Shown here in pieces: positions 22,240-34,750 of a stretch of 64,000 nucleotides of DNA. Both the position numbers and the translations under genes were made by a program. Below the pieces are notes generated by a model. The model saw nothing but the letters and a program-made list of their open reading frames with translations. It was not told the origin of the DNA and did no database searches. How positions within the stretch are numbered: the first letter of the stretch is position 1; each line of letters begins with the position of its first letter. Source of the DNA: Fasciolopsis buskii (lineage: Eukaryota; Platyhelminthes; Trematoda; Plagiorchiida; Fasciolidae). Location: NCBI GenBank assembly GCA_008360955.1, contig LUCM01010426.1, positions 14,461 through 78,460 of the forward strand, written 5' to 3'.

Positions 22240-24814
22240 CACGCATCCAGATAGTAATTGCTGCTCCTATATATATATATATATTGGAAGTAAAGCTATT
22301 CACATTGTCCCCGAAAATTTCCACACGTTTTGCAATGGAATTTAGGATTAATTTTTTCGCAGTAAAATTTGTAGTTTTCGGTACATCTCCATGGTGAAAT
22401 TCCATTTTCAAATATCAGTTCGCCAATCTTGCGAAGATTGATGATGGAGATATTTCCCAAAATTTAGAATAGCATCATACTTTCCTAATGAACTAATCAC
22501 ATACGAGTATTTTGTGCATTTTCCGAGCACGCTTGTGATCACTCAAAGTGGTTGCATTTAGCCTACCGGGGGTATGCATAAATTTGCGAATTCCGAAAAA
22601 AAATGATTGATGGAAGTGAGAATATTGAAGCAAAACGCTTCCATGCCAGATAAATAATCGGAGTTGGTTAACTAAGGACACGATAGATTACATCCAAGTT
22701 TGCATCCGGTTTGCATTTGTGTAGGTCGTGGTGTGGGAATTTCTCAGTTGCTTTGTGAATGCAAGAACAAGCATGATCATTAGAGTAAATCGAACCAAAT
22801 CACCTTGTTTTTTTTGTTTCTCAACTGGGTGCAAACATTCGTACCATGATTGATTGAGACCATTGACAAAGTTATGAATGTTTACAAGCCGTTAAAAAGG
22901 GGATGCAATCCACCTGAATTCTGTGATCATGTCTATGCTTGCACTTAAATCAGTGTTCATTTGACGAGCACTGCACACTAAAGGTGCGGTTCATTTCATG
23001 AGCCGACTAACATTGAAGATCACGCATTTACAACCTGGAAGACTGGAGTTTCGAATTCTGAATCCGCCGACTGTTCTAGTAAAAGATGACAGTTCATTAT
23101 TACCTTTTCGTTATCACAACTGGACTCTCAGTGTATTATGTCATTCTGTGCAACTCCGACTTTCAAGTTTGCTGTCGGTTATACTGGCGTCTTGCGCTCC
23201 TCTCTCTCTTTAGCGTAGTCCGTTTTAGAGGCTATACGGCATTCATGGTTGAAGAAGAGAATTTCAAACAACCAACGAGGCTACATCTCAGTGGTTTTTT
23301 TATAGATAGACGAAACATACGACAAATCAACAAAATGCAAAGTTTGGCTGACGGGGAGATGATGAGTAATCGAGAGCATCACCAAGCAGTCACTGACATG
23401 AATTACACTGTAAGTGGCAAAGCGAGAAAACTCCAAATAGATGGATTTTTGACAGTACAGTAGTACTCCTTTCAACTATAGAGCAAACTGCTGAACAATG
23501 GTAATTTTTGAAAGATTCTTATTCCATTGTGAAAAATTGCTCGTAATAACAAGCACTTGCCGCGAGCGAACACGTTTGGGCAGTGTTCATTCCAGAGGAG
23601 AGTATCGTATTGCTTTTCCCAAAACCCGATGAGTAAAACATTTCAGATGGTTGGGTAGATTGAAGAGCTGGTTGAGCAGGCCAGTGATGAGAAGGCGAGT
23701 GTTATAATTTCGTGTTCATACAGACGAGAAACGACTAGGAAAGTGTGACATCAGTGAATAGCGGCATTTTACTAGTGATACACACAAAGCGTAGAAAAAT
23801 TGCTTTTCTTTGATAAAGTGGGTATCGGAATAAAAGGTCGACAACAAATGTGCTTTCGTTAACACCGTGAGCCAAAAAGTGTACCGATTGCCCAAACACA
23901 CGCATGCGCACAGACACACACGAAAGATATCAATGCGAATTCCGCTCAATCATAAAGAGCCGTGATTTAGTCCCAATTAAAAACAAATCGAAAATTCTTC
24001 AAGGGCATTGATTCCTTTTGATTGTTCCCATACCGAAAATTGATTCTGGATTTTTTTTACCAACGACAGATTGCACTGACCAGAAACGAAGTAGGGACTC
24101 GAGAACCGATTACGTTCAACATAGAGCACAACAAACGCGCAAAAACACATGCACATCGCATCCCGGTTAGCGATCAAAACCTTTGGAAAATGTCGAGGAC
24201 CTGTTGAGCTGCGCATTAAACTAAGCGCGTACTGAAACAAATAGATGCAAAGTTCAGCGATGCGCTTACTCTCGAAGAAGACGGTTGACAATTGCAACCG
24301 AAAAACAGGATCAATGATTAGATACTTATGTCTTCGTGGGACTATTCTACACCCGAACCGCAAACATCATCAATAAGAAGGTTAGGCCTGAACTGTGACA
24401 CAGTAATCTACCAAATCAACACACAACTGGACAGTTTTGTTACGTTTTCTTCCCCTCAGTATAATATAGCTCATTAAGAGCGGAATCCATTAGCTTATCA
24501 GTTTTAAGCATCAAAAACCTTTCTTTTGTCTTTTACTTTTTCTATTAATGAAGCAACTGTGTACATCATAGTTAGTAAGGGGATGAAGCTAACAAAGGGC
24601 TACCGAATGGGAAAGTTGACCGATGATAGCAACATTCGAACGTGTGTACTTAATGGTGAAACACTGTGATTCTGAGCATTCGAGCACCAGTGGTTGGAAT
24701 GATATGGTCCAGTTTCCGGTTCGACTTTGCAGCACTACGCACCCTAGAACGAAACGACCTAATGGAACTGTATATGGTTCTGTGCCACTTATAGTTTCAT
24801 GGCGACGGTTGACG
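21421..24814. other. Intron sequence with (TA)n-bounded repeat scrap
   Basis: No gene recognised. The (TA)n tracts at 22205-22235 and 22268-22285 enclose a ~33 bp copy of the end sequence of the hammerhead repeat (contains ttgttcacgcatccagatag). Open frames at 23086-23463 and 23977-24363 show no motif. Confidence 0.55.
22205..22285 (+). repeat. Terminal scrap of the hammerhead-type repeat between (TA)n tracts
   Basis: A short segment containing gttcacgcatccagatagta, the same end sequence seen at 5733-5768, sits between two (TA)n tracts. No ribozyme core is present. Confidence 0.75.
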
Positions 24815-26665
24815 GTCATTTCTTCATCTGCGTAATCCCATAACTTCCCTTCATTTCCCAGGTCGACCCCTATATTCTGAAGACCTCCTAAAGCATCTTC
24901 CATCACCTCATCCATGACGAAGTTGAACAGGAACGGAGAGATGGGAAACCCTTGTCGAACACCACCAGTCAAATGATTTTGGCAGTTCACCGGATATTAC
25001 CATGCAACCACACGTATGCAAGTGCAATGTTCGCAACAGGCTTACGAACTTCGTTGGCATACCCTTGCGGTGGAGAGCACTGAAAAGGCCTATCCGAACC
25101 ACTGAGCCGAACGCACCTTTCAAGCCCAGAATAACAAGAATCGTAGGGCGGGCATGCGTGTGGCGTGCTTCTAGTGTTTGGCGAAGAGTGAATATTTGGT
25201 CGATGCAACCACAACATGAACGAAATCCGGCTAGCTCCTCGTGTACAGTACCCTCGCAAATCGGTGTCAAACGACGCAGCACTGTCGAAGCTAACATCTT
25301 AGTAACTACCAGAATTAAACTAATACCACGATAATTGCTACGGTCACTCCGTGTACCTATCTTGAAGATGGATATAATCAGTGACTGACCCCACGACAGC
25401 GGGATACGCTCCTTGTTCCAAATATCACGAAGCAAGGAGGTAAGTTATTTCACCAGCACTTCTCCACCCAATTTGAAGAGAACTGGGGGAAGGTCGTCGG
25501 GACCGGCAGCTTTTCCCCTACTCAGAAGCCGAATATTCGCCTGCACTTCCACTTCCGTTGGGGGATCAAGTGACACCTACCAAGGATTCACAGCTCTAGA
25601 CGTCGGACTAAATACGTTAGCGTGTGAACAGTCAAACTGATCCTTGAAATGTTCTGCCCAACGGTCCAGTCTATCCTGTCTACCATGGACGAGCTCTCCA
25701 GTCCTATCGCACACGACATCACTAACCGAAGTTCGCCGCCCACCACTGTCGCGTATAAGCTTAAACAGTCTTTGACCGTTACCGGAAGCGACCGCTTACT
25801 CCATCTCTTTCACGTGTGTTGTCCAGGATGATGACAAATAAACTGTGCTTAACACTGCTATCCTTCCGGACGCCGACTGATCTCTGCAGTCTCATGGCAC
25901 ACAAGCGACTGTTAACCGGGATCCAGTCTAAAGGGGCCGTTTCAGCCCTCCCACTTAAGACTATTCCTACACCGCGTTGACCCACAGCTTGAGCTGCTTC
26001 GTCTCCTGAAGTGCGAAGATATTTGGCACTCCATTCGAATCCTAAATTCGTTTCACTCACACAGCAGACATCAATCGAAAGTGAGTCCACTGTCAGAGCC
26101 AAACACGCCTATTCGCCAACCTGCATTAAAGTGCGCACATTGAAGAAACCCAGATTCAGAGGCTGACGAGGCTTGAGAAAATGTGAGCTAACAGACTGAA
26201 AACCACCTATTAAACTATTAGACAACGAGCCGTTGCGAGTATCGGGTGTGTTATCAATGGACATACTATGGGTAGACAGGAGGGGCAAACAGATTGGGTT
26301 GGAGACAGAAGAGACAGACTAAATAAAAGAGAGGAAATTCTGAGCAGTAGCATACTTATCACAACCCACCCCACCTGCGCTCGATGCAATGGGCAGCGCG
26401 GTCCTGATTATTCTGCTCGACGACCGATGCAGTATGGAATTCTTCGCAGACGTGTAACTCATGAGGAATGTTGGACAAGTACTGCTAGGGATCCCAGCCA
26501 CTAAGCAGAAGAACGATTAGGGTTCTCAACCAAAGCCTTTGGTTCTGACAAGAACCCGACCGCAAGGCAGCGGAGCATAGCTGAATGGATCAATCATTCT
26601 TCTACTCATTTTTCTGACTGAGCTGCTAACTCGGATCAACCCCCGTCTGAGAGGACCATCATGAC
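24815..26665 (-). mobile_element. RTE family 1 LINE copy (RT, linker and partial endonuclease)
   Basis: In reverse: the 5' region is at 26100-26665, then endonuclease N-terminus VDSLSIDVCCVSET and GQRGVGIVL (25779-26102), a shortened linker, and RT at 24908-25435 (NYRGISLI, ELAGFRSCCGCIDQIFTLRQ). The RT continues with GGVRQGFPISPFLFNFVMDE and the active-site box as DYADEE (YADD mutated) near 24830. The RT C-terminal module and 3' UTR are absent, so the copy is 3'-truncated. Sequence 24590-24814 joins it to unrelated DNA. In-frame breaks make it inactive. Confidence 0.85.
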
Positions 26666-29045
26666 CGATTTCTAATCACTATTTACATCAAACAGTAAAA
26701 CGCATCCGGGTGAATAATGCGAACGAAAAAACGATCTTAACTATCTTGACCAGATTAGATTCAACGTTTCCTTCCACAAGATCTGTCACTCGGAAACGTA
26801 AGCCTAACCGCATCACTTCGGATGTTACGACCACAAGGATATCTGTGCGCTGAAATGTGTAAACATATTCAGCGGCTACTCATTTAACGATATGATCAAG
26901 TACCCAAAGTGGAAACCCCGATCCCCTTCCCAATACCGTTTTACTTTTCAGTCGAACTGAAGTCGATTCGGATCATCTTCACGTTTCTTCGTATATGGAT
27001 TTTTAAAGAGGGGGAAGCCGAAATGGATGTGCAATTGGTAATTCATACACAGAAGGAAGTGGCACACCTCATATTTCACGGCAACAGGTGACGCCACCAG
27101 TTGGTATATTTTTATCTCGATCACGAAGTACGTTGATCTGCCCTTACACAAGTTTGTCATGACGCGACTGCAAAGCTAAGCTTGCAGAGTGATATGTATC
27201 ACGTGGGTCGATAAGCGAGACCGGAGCACGGGAACACGATCGTCCCACGAGAGCGTAAATCAATCTTCGCGCAACGCTTCAGCGTACACTATTAGAACCG
27301 AATAAAAAATGGTTGTATATTTATTCTTTTTTGTTTGCCCTTACACTAGGATCTGTTCAGATAAGTTTACATTTGTGACATAAATTTGGCAATACTGCGT
27401 AGGAATAAAATGAAAGGACGTATACCAATCGGTCTTAGAGGCCCGTCACATAACCGAGAGGTGGAAAACGGGAATAACTAAGGCACGGTCATGATGACCA
27501 CAATCGAAGTCGTATAGTATTCGTGCACGATACCAATTTACCTTGCCCATAACGACCGACAAATTGTTAGTCGCTCATGTGAAAAACGAGACTGACAAAC
27601 TGTTGTATGAGTTGTGCCTAAGAATGTACAGTTCGTTCCCGGAGAGGAGTGTAGGCCGTGGCAATCCGAAGTGTAAAATCCCCAAGTTGACATGGCATTT
27701 CATTGGAACTAAAACTCCCCGACTAATTTGCTATTTGGGAATAGCAATGACCAAACTACCGGCATCGTAAACCTAGATTATTTGCAACTGCAAGCAGGTT
27801 GATAGCACGCAGGTTAAACGGTTGAGTCTCCTAGTAACGGAAAATACGACCGGGAGATGGACGTAATATAACGTGACCCACGTTGTTGGTAATTAGTTAT
27901 TCAAGGAAAAAGCGACAAACAACACATGTTAATGCGGTTGTCCACAAACTAGGACAATGAAATATTTGCCTGTACAGGATAAGAGTAGTATCTGCCAAAA
28001 GAAATCTTTAATTCCATATCGTCCGTGTAATACATGCTTAGCTCTAGAGAGAACTGAAAGCGAGTAGATATCGTGAAGCATATTTTCATCGATTTGATGA
28101 AGAAAAAAAAACAATAAGAGACTGGCAAATCAGCTGGTCGATCGGTCAATCAATCAGTACAATTGTTAGACAATCAATCAATCATCAATCAGACAAACAA
28201 CCAATTGCTCAATGACATACTAATCGACCAACCTAAACGATTCGCCGTGCTGTGGTTGCAATCGACAGCAGTTGAATGATCAAAAACTCATGAAAACAAA
28301 CAACGTGAGCTAGGAGTGAAACAAACGAGAACAATGTGCGCAAAAATTAGAAACACCAATGCCAGACAGTACGCAATTTCACCAGCACTCCATATTCTCC
28401 CGGATAAAACTCTGCTTAAGAAAACAATCAAACAGCTGGTAGATTGATCCTCCGCAGTTTATTTTCCCGATGTGACCACGAGAACAATCGGATTGCCCAG
28501 ATATACACCAAATAGGCGGAAAAAAATCACAAATCTGAAAACTTGACAACCTTGATCCCCAAACTAGTAAGGGACGAAATTGAATTTTCTTTCTAATATC
28601 ATTTTCTCTGACAAGTGTGGACTTTTTACTGAACACACGTGTTGCGTGCCGATTGACGAGCTCCAGCAGCTTTGGGTAATGCATGCTTTTAGCGTCTTTC
28701 CGTCACTTCATGTGGGACGTATGCAACGACCATGAGGAACAGCGTTGCTTAGACATGAGACATTCCATTGTAAATCGATGGATTTTACAAAAAGCAAATT
28801 CGCTAAATATGCAATTACCACTTAGTTCGTAGCACCTATTTGTAGAGAGCCTCAGCAAATCGAAAAACATCGTGGAAAAGATCAAAAGAAAAACGAAAAG
28901 CAAAATCGAATCTTTACGTCTGAGATCAGTCTCCCGACCCTGCAAAACACTCGTTTTAGAGCTGGTGAAGTCATCCGATTAATTCGCGGATGTGTCGGGA
29001 AAGAGCGATTGATAACAATTCGACCGGTTGTTAAATCAGAGACGC
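26666..29045. other. Intron sequence, nothing recognised
   Basis: No gene or element recognised. A degenerate CAAT-rich tract lies at about 28140-28210. Confidence 0.5.
28140..28210. repeat. Degenerate (CAAT)n-rich tract
   Basis: Repeated caatcaat motifs with interruptions. Confidence 0.7.
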
Positions 29046-29284
29046 AAATTATAACACTCTATGGCATGCCAAAAAAAGAGTGTACTAGGGAAGTAATATA
29101 CCACAGTCGCTAGGGCTTACTATGTATTATAATGATTATATACCGACTTGATAACAAGCATGCTGCCAACGCAACAATATGCAAGCGGGACTACGTGGAG
29201 AAGGATAAACGATGGCGGAAAAATTAAAAACTGTTTTTCTGTTTTACCATACACATTTCGTGATTTTTCAGTTGTTTCCCGATT
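29046..29284. repeat. Dispersed repeat, copy 1 (partner 51198-51434)
   Basis: A ~240 bp segment shared in the same orientation with 51198-51434 at roughly 80% by eye. Conserved blocks include atgctgccaacgcaacaata and aaacgatggcggaaaaatt. Non-coding; family unknown. Confidence 0.75.
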
Positions 29285-29342
29285 ATTTTTAGGAAGGATA
29301 AGTACTACAAACAGGCCACTCACTTCCGTTTTCACCCATATC

Positions 29343-30316
29343 TATCAGCGTCTCCAACCAACAACAATCCTCATCTCTTGGGCCCCAAACAACAAGGCCG
29401 AAACTAACTTCTTCAATCACCTCCCACAAGTCAGTGCCTGATCAGCACGTCGCTTCTTCCAGCCTTACCCAGTACGTGCAAACAGAGCACGAGAGGGTAG
29501 ACGACAGGCAAGCGCATGCAATAGGTCTTCAAACCACCGAAAATGATGTACAGCGATTAGCTCAGTCACAGGACAGATAGTTTACGCCCAACACAAAGAC
29601 GACACACCTCATCCTTCCTTATTCGATGTTCCAACAGGCATGAACAATGCTTCGGAAATATGCATGGTAAAACAGAAAAAGTCCCCAGACACCTACAACA
29701 CGGATGGGCCGAATCTCGTAACCGTAAACAAGAACACTATGAACTGTGGCAATGTACACCCTTCCCTTGAGAGAAAATTCAATGTCCTGGCGGCGCCACA
29801 AGAGTTGAACGTTTGGGAAACCTGCGCTGACTTTCGCAATTCGTAATATGACCTCCTCCACAACACCTTTACTAGACGCGATCACCGACGAAGTACTTCA
29901 AGCTATTGATTTCCCCTTAACCAGTCACCACAAATAGTGTATGCAGATACAGGCTATTGTCAGTCTTCAAGGTGCAAACCACACTGCACCTAGTTACCTT
30001 AATCCAGAAGAGGACGAACAACGCACCTTAAATTGTCTGTGCATTGACACTCAGCAAGGCAATATCACTGGTATGCTCTAAGTCAGAAACTCTCCTATCT
30101 GGGAGCAGTTCAACTCCAACGTCCAAAAGACCAAATAAAATGTTCTATAGAACATTCACCATGATAAATGTGAAAAGAAACTCAAATATACAACAGTCTC
30201 GCTGTAAACCACTAGAGATCACGAACGGTGGCGAATGATAACCATAGGCCTTAACGCGACCTGACGTTTGAAACTACAACTCATTCAGGACCGACACGTA
30301 CTTTTCAGATACTCCT
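29343..30316 (-). mobile_element. RTE family 2 LINE fragment (3' part)
   Basis: The segment 29826-30316 is nearly identical to 40999-41489, where it adjoins an RT domain, and 29343-29530 resembles the 3' region at 55465-55700. Read in reverse it includes a decayed post-RT module (AAVHSVL.YGYE and GVVEEVILRIAKVS). Multiple stops. Confidence 0.72.
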
Positions 30317-30960
30317 GACCACGTATATAACACGACTCCGTTTGTTCGTGCACAAAAATTGGATAAGTGAAATGAATTGCTGTGGTACACCTCTTTAGTG
30401 AACGGCAGCGCCCAAGAATCTCACAATCAATGAGGCCGAATATCATTTTCAGATGAATAAAGATAGGAATCGTGGATCTACGGAACACATGCCTATATTC
30501 GAACATTTGCCACATAGAGAAGACATGATCGACAAAGCCCTGGAGCGGGTGAGAAACTGACTTGACTCTCACGTGCACATTTTTTGCGTGCACTAGTCAA
30601 TCCGCGGTATATAATGCCGGCGAGCAATTTGGATGCTACAATTAACAACAACACTCAGCAAACCGATTCCCCCATGGTTTTCGCAACAGGATCAACCATA
30701 TTACTAAAACAATGAATTTATATCGCTTATTCGGAATTCGCTCCTTTGCCCAGATAGATTTCAGAAATTCTGTTAACTGGAATGCAAAAACTTCCTCATC
30801 GCTCCTGAGAAAAGAAAGCGACAACACACCAGTTTGTTTTTTGAAGAAACTTAACTCTTCGATAACTTCCATTTCTGATAGGGAACTGATGCCCATCCGT
30901 ATCTCTTCAGCTACAGACCATGAGATCCACTGTAGCAAGTGGGCACAATACAATGTTCTT
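30317..30960 (-). mobile_element. LINE fragment of another RTE-like family (RT)
   Basis: In reverse, 30642-30953 reads FLRSDEEVFAFQLTEFLKSI followed by WAKERIP, matching the LF..GGE.L..KL..LF..IW..E..P region ahead of RT. The stretch 30317-30593 reads GFVDHVFSMWQMFEYRHVF then RRSTIPIFIHLK, equal to the G.VDQ.FSLRQ.LE.R..F..PTI.VFLDLK block. It joins family 2 sequence abruptly at about 30316, so this is a composite. Confidence 0.72.
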
Positions 30961-31191
30961 GAAATGCTCTACTCAACCGTTCAAACGACATCATTAGAAG
31001 TGAATCAGTGAGCCACCGGATTTCTTGATCACCTCATGTCAGCAAGATTATTCGTGATCGGCTTCGCACTAAAAACTCTGTTTATTTAACCAAAGTTCAG
31101 CACCAAGTTACACGATGATACGAAAGACAACAAACAAACGGACACACGAACAATGCCAACGAGAATGTAACCAACACCATAAAAACCTTAC

Positions 31192-31269
31192 CTGGAAGAT
31201 GTAGAAAATTAGACCAAACAGAGCCGGTCCCAGTCCACCACAGAGTCCACGAATTCCGGTCACGAGACC
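31192..31269 (-). CDS. MFSD14 (HIAT1): MFSD14-like exon E (26 codons)
   Basis: The exon encodes GLVTGIRGLCGGLGPALFGL followed by IFYIFQ, almost identical to the vertebrate segment GMITGIRGLCNGLGPALYGF. This is the penultimate membrane span of the transporter. The acceptor is ttttccag next to 31269, and the donor is GTAAGG at 31191-31186. Phase is 0 at both ends. The intron that follows is about 11.2 kb and contains RTE fragments in both orientations. Confidence 0.95.
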
Positions 31270-31434
31270 CTGGAAAACAAACCAAAAACCCGTCAAGAGT
31301 CAAGTACACTACCTTTGGACCATCTCGATCAGTATCACTACGGACCAGAATTTAGATAAAAATACAAGAAGCAGCAGCAATGATACTACTGATATTGAAT
31401 ATCAGAATCCATAATTTCCGAACAGAAAACATAC

Positions 31435-31656
31435 CTGAGCAACTCCTTGCTGATCGGCTGCCGCGTGTTTGGAAACGAAAGCACTGAGAGCAGGATAGGT
31501 TACCATGCCCATAGCGGCCACGAACCCAGCAGTCCACAACAAAGATGCCTGCGTGGCGAATCCATACAAGGTTAACTGAATTGCTTCAAACACGAGGCCA
31601 ACAATAATGGCCCGTTTAGGACCCAGGAAACGATTCATCAGTCCCAGGACCAAAGT
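31435..31656 (-). CDS. MFSD14 (HIAT1): MFSD14-like exon D (74 codons)
   Basis: The exon encodes 74 residues beginning TLVLGLMNRFLGPKRAIIVG, then the membrane span LVFEAIQLTLYGF, then WTAGFVAAMGMVTYPALSAF and ending HAAADQQGVAQ. The MFS-type basic loop (NRFLGPKR) and the ADQQGV motif match the vertebrate proteins closely. The acceptor is cgcag after a pyrimidine-rich tract (31657 upward), and the donor is GTATGT at 31434-31429. Phase is 0 at both ends. The following intron is only 165 bp, the shortest in the gene. Confidence 0.95.
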
Positions 31657-31886
31657 CTGCGAATGGCAAAAAAGAGGAAAGAAAATTTTCACAAAGTGCA
31701 ACACAACTGCATTGTAGCGGATCGAAGCCCAGGTTTCTCAATCATGGAGAAAAGTCACACCAACGACGTACGTAACCGACCGGTAAGGACAACCGAAGGG
31801 ATAAGCCAATCAATGTGTTTTGCATCCGTCGATTTAGTGACCTCCAAAATTTTCGAGTTGAAGCATGAACAAATGATTCATCACCC

Positions 31887-32055
31887 AATGTCAACATCCG
31901 ACTTGTCACTGAAAACCATGGAAGCACTGTACAGCTGTTTCGTCCTCGTTCGGAATCACCAACAGTGCATATCCACCGCGCCCCAACTGGGATGCGAACC
32001 CTGAGACGAACGACTATGAGTCGAACGCCTTAGCTATTACGCTAGCCGGGCTGAT
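31887..32055 (-). repeat. SINE-1 copy d (best-preserved tRNA-like head)
   Basis: In reverse: gctagcgtaatagctaaggc (A-box region), an anticodon-arm-like segment around gttcgactcatagtcgttcg, then gggttcgcatcccag (B box) and the SINE-1 body with gaaacagctgtacagtgct. It sits in the 2.6 kb intron between exons C and D, in the same direction as the host gene. Confidence 0.82.
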
Positions 32056-32185
32056 TCTCAATGATTCATCGAACATCAACATATCATATTGCTCCCTTAT
32101 CCGTCACTAATCTTGAAGACTACAGACCAGTAGGACGAACCTCTGTGTAGGAAGGCAAAGACATCACAATCTATCCAGCTCAGGC

Positions 32186-32300
32186 TAGGCGAGTATGCGT
32201 CGCTGATAATTCTTAACAAGGACGAAATAGCTGTACAGTGCTTCCATGGTTTTCAATGACAGGGTGAATGTCGATACTGCTTGGCGAATCATCGTCTAAG
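32186..32300 (+). repeat. SINE-1 copy e (3' half only)
   Basis: Carries the body segment (aaatagctgtacagtgcttc and flanks) without a tRNA-like head, inverted relative to copy d. Confidence 0.7.
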
Positions 32301-32304
32301 CAAA

Positions 32305-33540
32305 AAAAGCGAATTTTACAATTACTCCGATTTGACAGGAAATGACAACACGATCTCCAATGATCACGGTTTACTGTCATATCCTTTCGAAATTCACATC
32401 CAGCTAGTTGACGGATCTTCCGGACCTCAACCACGAAGACGTGAAACACCAACTTTACCTAAATCTGGTGTACATTTTCCCAATCCACGCTCCCACGTCA
32501 TTTGTTGACCATCACGTGGCTTCTACTATCCAAACAGAGGAACAAAACGCGGCGCTGTACTATAGACGAATGTTCAGCATACACAAAACATGACTCAATC
32601 AATGATATCAACGAAACTGGATAGGCCATGATACAGTATTCCTAGACCAGTAGGGAATACTCGATTCTTAACCTGCACATGGCTCATGTGGTCACTCCAC
32701 CCAGCCCCTAGCGATAATAGGCAAACATTGACGATCGAAAACAACCGAGCAACGAAGATCTACAGCACCATGCCACACAATCATGCGACAGAAATGAGCA
32801 CATTGCGGCAAGGTACACAACCTTTCAACTTTCGTGAGATATCGGGTCGATGCCATAAGTGGTTTAGTCCAGCGTACGCCGCTCGAGCATGAGATACACT
32901 CATCCTAATCTCCACTATCGATCTATAATTAATCATCACGCACCAGTCCAGATAAGTGAAAAGGTTAACCGTTGTTAAGTTCTCCTTATCTTGCATCGAT
33001 TCCCGAGCTACTGACGTCGTCTTGTAAAAGCAATTTACATCTCAGAGGTTCAAAGCTTAACTCGAATGAAGCTACAACCTTCGAGCGTCTACGCGCGTTC
33101 CACACACTCGAACAATCACACAAGGTAGTTTGCGTAATCTAGGTCACGCAGCTTCTTACCGTTTGCCAGATCAGTACCTACATTCTGAAGACCTCCAGAA
33201 GCATTTCCCACTAACTCGTCAGTGACAAAATCAAACAAAAATGGAGGGATGGGAAACTCGACGAACACCACTGGCCATTACGAATTAACTCGACAATTCA
33301 CCGTACACTGTTAGGGGACATGAATTACGCGAATACAGTGCTCGTACCAGATTCACAAACTTCTCTGGAACACTGTTTCGGCAGAAAAGCGCTGACTAGC
33401 ATTGTGTGGCACGGCGAGTCAAAGAGGTCCTTGAAACTGCGGAGATTCGTGTCGAGCTACAATGAGTGTAGGGTACGTTTTCGATATTCGGCAAAGGGTG
33501 GATACCTCGATGACAAAACCTTGACCTAAGTGTAATTCGC
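32305..33540 (-). mobile_element. RTE family 1 LINE fragment, 3' half
   Basis: The stretch 32305-32460 is 3' UTR with the cctcaaccacgaagacgtga segment. The stretch 32470-33010 is a decayed RT C-terminal module, and 33130-33290 corresponds to the RT active-site region (reverse of tagtttgcgtaatctaggtc). 5'-truncated and full of stops. Confidence 0.72.
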
Positions 33541-34282
33541 ATGTCATCGAAAGCCTATCTTTGACGTATTGTGTGCACGCGGTGCGTGCGTTGGCTGCCG
33601 ATACAGATTAAACAGATTAAACATGTACGAACGACATCGACGAGATGAGAAGGAACCGAGATGTTCAAAACCCAAGTAGACGTGAACCACGTAAAAATCA
33701 ATAAACGTTGATGAAAGCACGAGCGGATAGGTCCAGATCTGCAAGTTTGTGAAAAACGCAAACGGAACACAATCCCGTCAATGTGTTCAAGAGAAAGCTT
33801 TGATGTAAAACCAAAACGCCTGATTGCCTATTATCTGGCGCAGTTCGAATCTCGGTCCTGGATGACATTTCCACCTATAGAATATGACTACTATCGAAAC
33901 CATTGTCTTCTTTGTTCGCTAATTTATTCAACTACAATGGCAATTCCACGACTAGCACAGGACTCGTGAGATGTATTTTTAGTAGATGAATGCACTAGGG
34001 AAATGCAGGCGGAAAATAAAACAGGAAGAAATGTAAAAAGCTAAGGATTATAAATACAATACATCCTTTCACTTTACTAATGATCAACAAGGTGATTGAT
34101 TCATTTGGGAGAAATCATGAGCTACATAGTTAAACAACACGGCAGTCCTAATCGTCGAAACATTTGCCATCCATGGTCACCGAAAGGCACGTTCTGAGAA
34201 TGGGTAGTCATGTGAAGAAAGATAATACACCTGATGAATGTTAGAAACGGTAACAAAAACGCGTCTTGTTATATAAACGTAC
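33541..34282. other. Intron sequence, nothing recognised
   Basis: No gene or element recognised between the RTE fragment and exon C. Confidence 0.5.
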
Positions 34283-34354
34283 CTGGGTTATGCACGATAA
34301 GATACCGACCAGGGCGATGAACAAGGCCACGTGTTCCTCACTGAAACCCATTAC
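34283..34354 (-). CDS. MFSD14 (HIAT1): MFSD14-like exon C (24 codons)
   Basis: A 72 bp exon encodes VMGFSEEHVALFIALVGILS followed by CITQ, matching the vertebrate segment IMKFSPESVAAFIAVLGILS. This is a loop and the start of the next membrane span in the transporter's second half. The acceptor is acacag immediately before the GTA codon (plus-strand 34355-34360), and the donor is GTACGT at 34282-34277. Phase is 0 at both ends. It is isolated, with about 17.3 kb of intron on its 5' side and 2.6 kb on its 3' side, so an annotation pipeline could easily miss it. Confidence 0.92.
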
Positions 34355-34750
34355 CTGTGTGTACGTCCCATGATGAACGAAATGCACGTCGGATGAACAG
34401 ATACGCAGGAAAAAAAAGAGACGAATGTGGAATAAATAGGCAAACAAAAAATACCATTGTTCGCTAGTGATTAAACGAAAAACATTACAAAACCAAAAGT
34501 AAAAAAAAGACTTTTCATCTTATCAGACCGGATGTGATAAAATATTGGTCACTCAATCAGAATTTTATCCACAGCTTCTAAACTCCCCAATCTCAACGAA
34601 TCACGAGAGGGGCAATCAAGTTCTTGGACCAACTATTGACAAAAGTACCGAGTCGTTTAAAATGTTATCATCAAGTTGTGTTGCCTAACCACCGAAGTCC
34701 ACCGTATCAATATTGACTGATTATGTCATCTGAAAAATTAGCTTCGAATT
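34355..34750. other. Intron sequence, nothing recognised
   Basis: Start of the 17.3 kb intron as seen from its 3' end. No motif seen. Confidence 0.5.

Noticed and set aside
23977..24363. 128-codon minus-strand open frame in an intron
   Set aside because: No recognised domain, no splice context and no repeat match. Length is within chance for this base composition.
28140..28210. CRISPR-like short repeats
   Set aside because: A degenerate CAAT tract without regular spacers, in a eukaryotic context.
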